DNA of 64,000 bases, taken from NCBI GenBank assembly GCA_914767715.1, contig OU612068.1, forward strand, positions 25,482,001 through 25,546,000, in the 5' to 3' direction. The notes below the pieces were generated by a model. The model ran no database searches. It saw nothing but the letters and a program-made list of their open reading frames with translations, and was not told where the DNA came from. The stretch is from Membranipora membranacea (taxonomy: Eukaryota > Bryozoa > Gymnolaemata > Cheilostomatida > Membraniporidae). The position numbers and the translations under genes were made by a program. Each line of letters begins with the position of its first letter. Position 1 is the stretch's first letter. Shown in pieces: positions 11,001 through 22,900 of this stretch.

Positions 11001-14000
11001 ATCATTGGGCAACGGCATGTGAATCATCTAAAGGATCAATTCATTCATATCAAACTCCCTGACAATAGTGTGGAAAGGGATGGGCAGAAAATCAGATTGA
11101 TAAAAGTAATGTCAAAAAGTGGCAATTACATTCATGAATGGGAATACTTGGTTATACCAGGACAAGCGGCCGATCTTACATCACTGAATCTTTGAAAAAA
11201 AGGGCGGAGGGCCATGAAATAAATGAGACCAAGAAATAGGGTGGTTACTGTTGCTGTTTACTTGTGTAACTTTTTTTCCAAACGTTTTATAATTGATTTC
11301 TGATGGTGATCACCCAAAAGGCCACTGCCAAAAATTCCTGATAAATTGCATATCAAGAGCTAGAATTTTGTTTTACGTGCCCAATGGAAAGTTGATTTCA
11401 GACTTCTATTATGTAACCATTGAACCAGTGGCTTTTTGGGCAGTGGCTTTTTGGACAGTAGCCTTATGACCAGTGACTTTTTGGCCAGTGGCCTTATGGG
11501 TAGTGGCCTTTTGGCCAGTGGCCTTATGACCAGTGGCCTTTTGGCCCGTGGCTTTATGGCCAGTGGTTTTTTGGCCAGTGGCTTTATGACCAGTGACCTT
11601 TTGGCCAGTGGCTTTATGGCAAGTGGCTTTTTGGCAGTGGCCTTTTGACCCGAATTCATTTCTGATACAAGAAATCGCAGAATAAAGAAACTTTCTTGTG
11701 AGTGAAATTGCAAGTTGGTGTAGGTGTCTGCCATCCACCCATTTGGGAAATGTTGAAAAGCTACAAGCTGAATATAATCCCATGATTGATTTTGACTGAT
11801 CTAGGATGAATTGATGAAATAGATGATGTAATCAAATCAAAATCGATGTCAATCAATCACTATGGATTAGCGAACTTTCCTGAGTCATCCTAAGTGGTTG
11901 GCTGACGTACAAGTTTCTCCATATTACCCAATCCATCAAACTACAATAGGCCCTAAGGTGAGAGCTGTCAGCCAGGCTATTTTCATGGTTTTCTCCTATC
12001 ATTATTCCTCTCTTCAACATGCCACTGCCAGATTTATAACAATGAAGCAGACTTATAACAATGGTGAAAACAAGAGGTCTCAACAATATCTAATCCATTA
12101 ATAGCATGATAATGATTGTTGATGTTTCATTGTTTGGAGGCTTGTTAATAATTTTGTTGCACAGTTTTCTTTTTTTGCTGACGCACTCCACTGAAATTAT
12201 GAGAGTGCGTGAGGAGCGCCTCTCAGGCGCATTCTACTTCAGCAATATTTATGAAGTATTTAAGCCTGTTATTTTTACTACTTCTTAGTGGGGAGATTTC
12301 TTTATTACACACGTGGCCAGTTTATTGAATTCAGACTAATCTCCAGACTCATGGAAGCCAACAGAGTAATATTGCCAAAATCTTAGGCACCCTTAATATT
12401 GTTTCACTGTCTAAGTCATGTAAATATATGATACCGATTTAGGAGAAAGAATATGATAGTTAGTTTAGCGCCGGCCGTGTGCTTGTCATCGCACAAGCAC
12501 AGGAGGTCCTCAAAACGAAACCTACTTGAGTGCACTTGCATAGACGACTTGAAATTTATTAATGCCCAGTGTGAGTTCCTATATGCACGCAAAGGCAACT
12601 TTCCCATAAACACAGCCTCGCCCTTTGGCACCGATCTTCTCAGAATACACACCGGGCACAACCTGGCTGTTTAACAGACAAAGCCCAAAGTTTGGCGCAC
12701 AATCTTGATAATATCTCGACACCATATATCAACGTAAATGGACCGTAACGTAATTGCGTTTTTCTCACTTGGGTCACATTTACACATTTTCATTCAGAAT
12801 TATCCTTGTGAGGTTAGAGGATAGGTGAAGCCAGGTCTCTTGGCGTGATTCGGTAACACAGCTTGCAGAAAAAAAAGAGTTTCGCTAAATATTACTGTAC
12901 AGAAAATATGCAGCCAAATTTTTTCCTCCATTTATGGTACAGGGTGACATTTAAAAGTAGATTATTTACTCAGACGAGGGCCATGAGTGTGAAACTTTGT
13001 ACTTTGTCCTTGAACGTTCTATGAGTAGGGTTATTACTTATTACACAATAATTGTCAATGTAACTTTCTTGACATAATATGTACTCAAAAAATGAACCTG
13101 TCACATATCTCTATAACTATATCAGCCTGTCTCCTCACAATACCGGCTAATCCAGTGGTATTAAAAGATTATCTGCTTGTATTTGTCTTAATTTGGTGCC
13201 ATCTTGTATCCACACAGTTTCTTCCATGTTAACCTCAGCCTTGAATATTTGACAATATTGAGTAACCACTTTTTTTTGTGAATAACAAATTACAGCAACC
13301 ATTTTATCAGATCATCTGATATTGTGGCTTAACCGGCAGCATAAATCTGCTCCTCAATCTCATAGAGAAATCATCTTAAGATAAAGCTTTGTGGGATGTC
13401 AAACAAGAAGATTATCCTAATAAGTTTCTTTCGAGGCTGTCGAGGCGTTAAAAAATGTTGAGCATGGTTAGATCGGAAAAAATTTGACTAAAGAGAAAAT
13501 TCGATCGTCCAGTGCTCAGATTCTGGTTATTTTGATACAATAAGTATTACATGGAAACATGGTTGGGATGGAGGAGTTAGGCGGACCCGGGTAGATGAAG
13601 ACTTTTATTAACCAAAGTGGAGGAATGATCCGTGTGGGTGGCATCAGCTATCACCTGTTATAGATAAGTATTGGTGATAATCCTTATCTTGGCAAATCAA
13701 GGGATAATCCAAAACAAATGCTGAGATCAAGATCATACACTCACATTTAATTACTAATTAAGGATTGTGAGCTGTTAATCTGCTGTTTGTCCATGCTATC
13801 TGAGATGGAGATTTGGAGAGTAAGTAACCTTAAAAGACACATTAGCACAGTGATAAACATACTGCATCGAGATTAATTGTCTGATAACGCTTGTAGAGCT
13901 CAAAGTTCAAAATGGCGAGGGGTGCTGACATCTATATTTTATTGATACAAATCCTTTTTTCTAGAGATCAGCAATAAGAGAGAACCATTCATGGGTCGGT

Positions 14001-17000
14001 TGTACTATGTTGGCAGGGTCATACTTAGCCTAAGCCCCCCCCCCCCCTGCAAAACATTTATCAGCGCAATGCCACAATACAAGTGTTAAATACAGATTCA
14101 GAGATTCATCTATTATCGCAAGCGGTTACATCAGGCAGTTCTTTCTGGAACTTTCTCGTGAAAATGACCTAAGAATTTTAATTGCATATATTTATTAGGT
14201 GTCAATGACTGGCAGGATTTTGGCAGACGGCCACCATGACCTTACCCTGACGGTTAGTCTCTATTATTTCTAGAATGTTCTTCAGAATCGGCCGAATGAT
14301 CCTAACACCTGGATACGGGTTTTCAGATTTAAATAACCACTTTCGCTTAATGACCAAAACTAGTGCCTTAAAAATGGGCAATAAAATGAACAACCACTTC
14401 AATTTTCAACATCGATCAAAAACATTTTACACTATTTTGACAGATAGTAATCTCTTCACCTGATAATGGCGTTTAATCACTCGTGAAGTCGATTTCTCAC
14501 CTTACAATGGCCGAGGCAAAGGGAGCGGCTCTACTAATGGGGCTTTATCTTGATGGTCGACGAGTTGGTTTTGAGTAATGCAGCGAGTTTTATGGGAGCA
14601 TGGCAGCAATTAACAATTGCTCTACTTTTATGGGTATAACAGGTACAGGTACACGGCCATGACACACTAGACAGATCAAAGCAAGGTCATATAAACCCAG
14701 CAACCTGGTTTACATACCCGAACTGAGGATAGTTATATACCTCCGCAACGATCATTTCCACTATGGTAAATTATCAATAGAGATCTTGTCTTAGCCATTA
14801 AGCCTTGAGTGTGTGGAGCAAAATCAGTTTTTGAAAATTTGGTGGGAGTCGAATTTGATTGTGAAACTTTCAAATGTACATTTCACATATGATTTACGAT
14901 TTACTTCAAAATGAAATTTGTTTATGGAACTTCCCAAGTTCCTGGCAGTGGTCACGGAGGAGTCAGGACTTTGTTGTGATTCTCGTGAGTGGGCAGAATG
15001 TTTCATTGCGTCAGAAGAAACCTTCACCACAAGACTGAATAAAATGTTTGGGAATTTAAATTATTCACTTGTACCCTGTGTTGTGACTCCATAACATAAG
15101 ACATTAATTCTGGCTGAATCGTGCATAGGAAATTAGAGCACAGATATACAGTTGCTGTAATGCCAATTTTTATGGCTTAAAATAGCCTAAGCGAAACATT
15201 AATTACCATTCAACCCTTACCTATGAATCTTAAATCCTTTTATGTTGAATATCTGAATTATCATCGTCTCATTAAGAAGGTTCATCGCTACATTAGGTCT
15301 GATGAATTTTGAAAGAAAGTAGGCTGGGTAGGAAATTTTATAATTTGCAGCCACAAAATTTGCTTACACAATTATTGTATGTGATGAATAAGTACCGAAT
15401 TTCAGGAGATGGTGGAAATTAAAAGGGTGTACTTTATTCTTCTTAATGTTTTTTTCTGTCAATTGCCAATTGATGAGTAAATTTGGAACCTAGGGTCTCA
15501 AAAAATTATCCCAACTCATTGAGTCTGCAAAATGATACTGTCGAGCTTATTTGTCATAAGTTTGACTTTCACATATTTCAACTTTCACATACTCTGCCTT
15601 CACATCAGATCAATTATCTACCAATCCAGGGTACTATAAAATACCAACATGGCATGGTATCAATGAAGGAAATTGTCTCGGCAATATTTGGGTCTATTCA
15701 CTTTGCAGTGAACAAAATATTATCGAACCTCTAATAGAGAGGAAACAACTTCAAATGTGACAAAATGGAATCAGGGAAATAGGTTTGGTTAGGTTTGGAA
15801 AAGGGTTTTATTTTCCACCCTTGGTTAAACCATAGTGCTCAACGTAGGTATATAGAATATATAAAACGCTGAGGCATGTTGACGATGGAGGAACTTAATT
15901 TCCAGACCAAAGTCTTTTGCACTGTTTCGGCCTGTGAGAGAAGCAGAGACCTAGAGATGGAGGTAAAATGTAGATCCCTCTGATTCATTGCCTTCCCTCG
16001 AGCTGTCACAACTGAGCAACAAATCTACCCTGATGATTGAAAGGAAGAGACCAGGCTGGTTGCACTTAACCATCACCTCAGACCAGAATATTAAAATAGC
16101 GATATTCATAAAATGTGCTTGAAAGCCAACCATTGCCAAGGTGATAAGAGGTTTGATATCTCAAAAACAATTTCATTGTGGTTTTAAAAGCTTATCCTGA
16201 CCACATTTTCTAGCCTATTTTATGTTACTAATCTTGGGCGTACACAATTATGTGGATTACTATAATTAATGACCGTAATTAGTTTAGATTTATGAATACC
16301 TTTGAGTTTAAACATAATGTCATCGCTTGTGCAAGCTCCCACCGAGAAAAATTTGCTCATGAAATTAGACACAATAATTGATGGGATCTTTTAAACAAAG
16401 CATTGTTTTCACCTTCGCTTCTTGACTTAAAACTTTCTCCATTGTATCAAGCTTAAGTGACCGAGTCTGGTGTAGTTAAACCTCAGACAAGATATATTGA
16501 TAACAGATTTCAATCATTGAGTTCAACATCCAAACTGTGGTGGTTTCACAGTGTTATAATGAGAATTTAATAAATAGAGTTTATATATGGCCAAGAATAC
16601 AACAGCTATTAATTCATCGATATCCCATTTCCTTAGGATATCAACGTTCGGTTCAATAAATTAAATTGAATTTTATTTTCGTCAGGTTCTCTCTATAATC
16701 CCACCACAGGATATGATTATACCAACAGACTAGTCCATTGTTTCCACAGACCTCTCTGTGAATCACAGCAGTTTGTCTTACCTCTGCGTCGTTGAGCTGT
16801 GACTGCCAGGCGCGAGAGACTCCCGCTATCAGTGGCCGGGATAGGCAGGGTATTACTCAGCAAAGGTCTGGCTGGCGTCCAAACCTACAGAACAAATATA
16901 CTACCCACTTATAGAAAGGACATACAACATTAATGTAGGGTGTGGGATGGGACGAGTAAGTTTAACACCCTTTTGCACACTTATCGCAACATCTATCAAT

Positions 17001-18654
17001 GTAGTGTGACAAACAAATGCATGCAAAATGGGCATCTGGCCAGATAAAAGGATATTTGGAACTTTAATGTAGAAAATTGCCAATTGGAATGAGGTAACAT
17101 TAACCGCCAAAATAATGGTGGTGCATAATATCCTGCCTCTCGGCAGAAAGTTTTTGGAATTCGAACTTCACCATCTTTTTAAATATAGATTATTAATTAT
17201 GTTATGAAATCAATCAATCATTTTGCAAGTGACAAATTCCCCAAATTGAATTGCCACTAAGATAATTTGTGTGGGAGAAGAAAAGAAGAGAATGGGACTC
17301 CTACGCCCATTCCGCCACCCATACAGACCAGGAGAACCCGTTACTGGCTCTAATGTTATAATTAGATTTAATTCTGATTTTGGACGTTTTCCATGGATAT
17401 TTTCATCACATCGAGAGTTCCTTTGATGCTTCACCAATTTTGCGGTTCTCAGAGTTCAGTCCCTAGTACGAGAATTATCTAATGGTATGGTTTGTGTCTG
17501 CGAGTGATGGCAATGTATGATTCTGAGAATAGTGTGATTCATTTTCTTTTCATTCGGTCATGTCAGGTCATAGATTTTTGTCATAACGGTAGCATTAAGG
17601 AAGCCATGACCAAACGGCCAATTGAATCCAGGAAAGGGAAATATGAGGACAGTGATTCCAAGTAATGTAGATGTTGACCCCCAAATCCCATGTTTAATTT
17701 TGGGGGTGGAGACCTTAAAAGTTGTGCTCTGGATGGGATAATGTCAAATGAACTTAACGATGGATTTAGCTCTGATATGACATGACATTCAGAGATAAGC
17801 CTCCCAATAAGGCGATAATCTGTCTTATCTTGTTGTCAGGGTGGATCCTCCCATTGACAAACATACAAGGCAGTACCATTCAGTTCCATCGTTTCAGCGT
17901 GGGACTTCCCAGTTTTATCGGCTGGGATTAACGAATTAAAAACATGCCTTTACTCTTTACTAGGGTTTTAACTAATAGTTTTGAATTAGAGAAATTCAGA
18001 AAGTATCACGTAAATTAGGTTTAGAAAACATCAAAAAGCAACTTTGAGCAATGCCAGTGAATTCTTGGTTTTGCAACGCCCAGCTTTGCCTCAAACCAAG
18101 ACTTGAGTACACCAAATACACCACTAAAGTTTAAAAATGGCATATAAACCAAGAATAAGAAAGAGGGATCAAGAGAAACTAAAAATAAAACGGGAGATTA
18201 GATTATGTAAGGTCTGCCTTGATGAAAGTCTTTATCTTTTGGCAGTAGCAATAACATCAGGATTATTGTGGATTACGGTTTTAACCTGCCTCAATGCTAT
18301 GCTAATTTTGTGACATTAGTTACAGACTGCCCAAGTTGACAGACTTTGATGGACATCAATCCCAACTTCCTTTGCATGCATAATGATGTTGTATTGGCGG
18401 TGGGAAAGTTACACATCAGACGCCAGGGGCCAGCAACATGACAGCGCCAGCAAAACTCCTTGTGTAACGGAGCATTAGACTGAAAGGTAGGTGTGTAAAA
18501 GATGTCAGCAGGTAAAAAATCACCCACCTCTGCATGAGGAATGTCCTTAGCACTCGTGTACGGGTCTATGGCCACAGCAACACTCATAGTAATGCCTGTA
18601 TGTGATGGCTGATGATGATTGGACACCGATGTTCTCTAGGTTAGCTATCAGCTT
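8080..18654 (-). CDS. Uncharacterised 253-aa protein, six exons
   Basis: I do not recognise this protein. Coding exons, in transcript order: 18528-18587 (ATG at 18585-18587; the exon itself starts at 18654 with 5' UTR), 16782-16884, 14246-14308, 10761-10918, 8755-8833 and 8080-8378 (stop TGA 8080-8082). All have AG/GT borders and phases 0, 1, 1, 0, 1 that close exactly to 762 nt. The protein starts MSVAVAIDPYTSAKD. It has a Pro/Arg-rich second exon, a hydrophobic helical piece (VRIIRPILKNILEIIE, about residues 56-71), then a basic, Tyr/Lys-rich middle with RSSKTAKDYEEQFLK, and a Trp-containing C-terminus. No signal peptide or membrane span is evident. Exon 6 uses the first AG after a pyrimidine tract; an AG four bases later opens another frame that could splice at a GTGAGA, so an alternative 3' end is possible. 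Introns of 1.6-3.5 kb hold repeats. It has no clear partner among its neighbours. Confidence 0.55.
10373..10444. repeat. Tandem repeat, about 28 bp, three copies
   Basis: The motif agaatcaacggttgtttt occurs three times in a row with small changes, inside intron 4 of the uncharacterised gene. A second short tandem (cctgccaaccagc, three copies) lies near 10666-10706. Confidence 0.7.
11424..11649. repeat. 15-bp minisatellite, about 15 copies
   Basis: The unit is close to ccagtggctttttgg, alternating with ccagtggccttatga so that a 30-bp dimer is visible. Because 15 is a multiple of three, several frames stay open on both strands and give 70-124-codon ORFs of KPLAIKPLAK or GHKATGQKA type, which I treat as artefacts. 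It lies in intron 3 of the uncharacterised minus-strand gene. Confidence 0.85.
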
Positions 18655-19908
18655 CTGCAAAACAAATCATGACTTCTTGTAACACCAAGTCAATTGATCA
18701 TGGTGATTTGACTAGTTTGTGACATAAATTGGGCTTTTCTGTAAGTCAATTAAAATATTGACATTTCTAATGATGTTTGATGGAACAACACGGAATAAAA
18801 TGGTTTCTATTTGATCAATTTCTTTTGCAACATCAAAGGCAAGGGGATTAATACTTCTCAATTATATGGAAGACCTATTTGTCCATTATAGTAAGATACA
18901 TGCATAAGTTGATAATTGAATCTTACACCCACCTGTTCCGATAAATATTTATGGGCATTCTTTCCCCATGTTGTACTCCGAGAGGAATATCAGTAAAACT
19001 TAGATTTAACTTAGAATGTCCAGTGACTTTCGTGAGCATGTAGCTAATGGTTACACATAAAACTCAGTCCAATTAAGCTTTTATACTATGAAATGCATGT
19101 TGAGCCAAAACAAACAGGCCAATGTTATCAAAAACAACTTTCACTCTTTACAAAAATCAATTGTTTTAACATTGGCAGTATTCACTTTTATATTTATTCA
19201 CAGTCAAAGTAAACAGCATTGAACATTCATTAGTATGACAGCGTTTCAATGAAATATGAGACCAGGACATTGAGTAACATGTAATACTTTCATTTTTATG
19301 TACTACTCGTAATGAAATAACTGGAAAGCTCTTCTATAAAAAATCCGATTTCCTTTCTGTGGTTCAATGGCATCTCATCACCTAATTAAAATATTTTACA
19401 CTTGCATTTGCCTAATAGCAGTATAATTATGCATAGCTAATAGGATGGTGAAGTGGAAAACCTGGCTGTATTAGAGCTGCTGAGAAAATGTGAAAATAAT
19501 CAGACTTGTAGCCTGGGGTATTGTTGTAAAATGAGTTTATCAAATGGTAAGTCATAGTTCATGTTGTTGTTGTCATTATTATACATTGTCAAATGGTTAA
19601 TAAAAGTTCAATTAAATTATCTGTCAAAAGCTCAGCTGGAAAGCTTCGACCATGTTATTACTGGGTTGCTCCATCTTTAAAAGCTTCAATCCGGCTTAAG
19701 CCAAATATGGTCATAACTAATCACTTCTAATACAATTTGTCTAGGACTTCATAAAAAACAAGTCTCTACTCAAAGCAATAAACGAGCTCAATAAATGAGA
19801 AAAAAATAGTAATAAGCTAAGACATTAGTTCTACCTAATGGCCTCCATATATGGAGCTTCTGATTGATGTTTGGCATGTTGTTTTTGGTGAGGAGGCAAT
19901 AAAAATTT

Positions 19909-22900
19909 TCAAGATGAAAGATAAGCACGCGGCTTCTTAGGTTGTGGGTTGAGACGGAATCGCTCATAGATGTAAGCTATGCGTCGTACTGCAGACTGGT
20001 CTTCTGATTTCTCATCCAAAGCTTTATCAAAGGCTTCGCGAAATTGCTCTTGCTTGATTTCAGGTGTACGTTTAATTACGCTTTTAGGTCTTACTTTGGG
20101 TTTGGTTCTCTCTTTATATCTCTTGATATCAATCTGAACCTCTTTGAGGAATTCCATATCACTGATAACATCTGGGATTGCCCCATACTTCTGAGTAACC
20201 ATTGTCTCAAAGTCAATCAAGTCGGCTGGGTTGACAGGCGGTGTCGATTTTTGTAATTTCTTTCTGCGCACCTTAGGTTCTGCATCAGAATGTACATTCT
20301 GTGATGTCGAGGGTTGTACCATTATGTCAGGGACTTGCACACCAGTGTTACCAGATGAGATTAGACTACTAAGACTCTTTTTACCACCGATTTCTTTACC
20401 CATGAGTGCGGGATCTACTAACTTGGCTTTTTGTGCATCCTTATAGAGTGTGGATAAAACTCCATCAGCCAGAATCATCAAAACCACAATCAGAGCTACA
20501 CATGTTCCATAAAACGCTGTCCCAATCTGTCTGGCATTTCTAGCATCCTTTGGCTCATACACAATATGTTTATACACTAGAGGTTTGACTGTAATCTTCA
20601 CAGTGGTGGTAGGGGGCCGTGTCACATCAACCCTAAATTCATTGCTGGATGTGATTTTATTAGTTGAGTTATCCAGAATATGGCAGGTGGTGTTTTGGCC
20701 TACAGCTGAGCTGTTGTGATCAGTGATGTTAGAATTTTCAGTAATATCTGTAAATAGAATAAAAGTTTTATTGAAATGAGCCACAACGCCTATTTAATAA
20801 TAAAATATGGCCAGAAAATAAATTTGCGGTCTTATCGAACACCTGATCACGATGGTGAGTTTGTGAAGAGCTTATTGGTAACTTTAAGATGCAGGATCTA
20901 AGCGAATAAAGGGATGAGTAACCTAAACCACAGTATCAGTTACTGAGTGATAAATCTGTAATATGCAAAATCTCAACATTCTTACAGAAAAGACTGTATC
21001 TCGCTTTTTTGCCCTAATACCAAATGATCGTTCAACAGTGCAAATTTCACATCAGTTTCCAAAATCTTCTGCGGAGAATAACAGCTGGTTTAAAGAGATA
21101 CCAGTGACGTCACCGCCATCCGGGGAAAGTTGTCTGGCAAAAACAAATTTATCTTTGGATTAAACACAGAAGCATGACCTCGATAATAGCACTGTAGGCA
21201 TCAAACCATGGATATAATCTTTCCTAAATCTGAGTATGATATCCAAAAATCACCATCCCATTAACTAGATAACCACTCACTATATTCGATGCACTTCACC
21301 GCTGTAACATCTCCGCATCGAAAGGTTACACGGGCGCTATGATAGCGCGGACATCGAAAAGTATCCACTCCATGTGTTGAGTTTATTTCCCGATTCCAGT
21401 GTTTTGCGGTAGAGTTTGTGATTATGTTTGCAGGAAGAGCTAAAATACATAAAATAAGGAGACAAAATGAGCAAACGTGTCATGAAAACCAACAATCAAT
21501 TGTTTCTCATTGAAAAATGGGAAGATAACTCCAAATTATATGCAAAAACAGGGAGGTATTAACTTTTTTTTCAAGGCGATTACTGACCCAGGTGCTAAAA
21601 AATGTTATCTGATGAAATTGAATTAGTGTAATAACATCAGTTCATCAGAGATCAGCAGGATTATTCTGATGAAAAGCTCTGTATTATATAATTGATCAGT
21701 TATGAGCCAGTGGTCCAAGACATACAAGGAACTTAATGACTCATGGCGGAACACAAAGCAAACTGGTGTCCGCCCCCAGCCTTCTACTGTATGGTGTTAT
21801 ATGAAAACAGTTCCCAGTACAGTTGGCTGTTGAAGCTAATACAGGGCCTCAGAAAACTGCATTTAGCGAAATATTTTCATTGTATTTTAACCCTACAGCT
21901 AACGATGTATTGTGATAGAAATTCCACAGGTAATTGCCTAGCTTCAGATTTTAGATTTCCCTGCAAGAGTGTGCTATGTTTTTACCAAGTGAATATGTTT
22001 TTACCAAAATCAAGTGAATATCACAACAAGGTGACAGATGTCAAGATTTATGACAAGGCGTCTGGGGAATGCTAAGAATAGAAAGTTGGTATTTCCCACA
22101 TAAATCATTACCAGATTTTAACCGCACATTAACACAAGGCAGAGATTCTCGATCATTCATGATTATAATTTTACAGAAGTTCACAAATAAATTTACGATA
22201 GCGGTCTATGAATTCAAATTAATTTGGAGAGGTGGTTTTGTAATGAAAACACAAAGCCCCCCATTCATTTCCTTATTCCAGATTGTTCTCCAACAGGAAA
22301 GATTATCCAAGAAAATCATTATGTTTTGGCAACCCCGGTGCATTAGAATATTTGATGGTTCCGCTGTGAATATCGTACTTTTAACAAGTACAAAACATGC
22401 TGGCAACACATACACCCACCCGCCCATCAATGCCACCTGCCATCGTGAATGAAAACTGAATTCTAGTTAAAAATAGAAATACAGTAATACTTATCAGACA
22501 GACATCTGGCTTACCATATTGGGAGGGGCACTGAGTGGCGTATGCCACGTACTTGGCATTAACAACAGGTACTTGAATGTCGAGTGGAGTACTTGAACTC
22601 ATCGGTTCAGTAGCCACCTCTGAAGTCTGAGCAGATTTTGTAGATAAGCTGGTAGACTCTTGAGTTGTTTCGGATGTTACTTTTGTGGCGGATTGAGTTG
22701 AAGACAAACTCATGGAGACAGATTGTATGTTTGTTGTGGTAGTTTGCTGGTCTGTAGTGACCTGTTCTGTGATTGGAGGAGTTAGTGGTGCTGTGATTTG
22801 AGGGGTGGATACAGGACTTGTAGAAACAAACGGGGATGACATCTCCGCCTCTGTTGTCCTGAAATCATGAGAGAAGAAACAATAGCACCCTTACCACCTC

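Noticed and set aside
11360-11783. Two overlapping 124-codon minus-strand ORFs rich in KPLAIK or GHKATGQ
   Set aside because: They are produced by the 15-bp minisatellite.
11880-11958. Possible plus-strand exon ending in GGCCCTAAG before GTGAGA
   Set aside because: No good acceptor or neighbouring plus-strand exon in phase could be found.
12440-12674. GC-richer patch with ORFs on both strands
   Set aside because: No splice borders or recognisable motifs; I could not decide on a strand.
18528-18654. Alternative frame KLIANLENIG... from the same acceptor
   Set aside because: It ends in a TAA inside the exon and does not join in phase to the exon at 16782-16884, while the frame starting MSVAV does.
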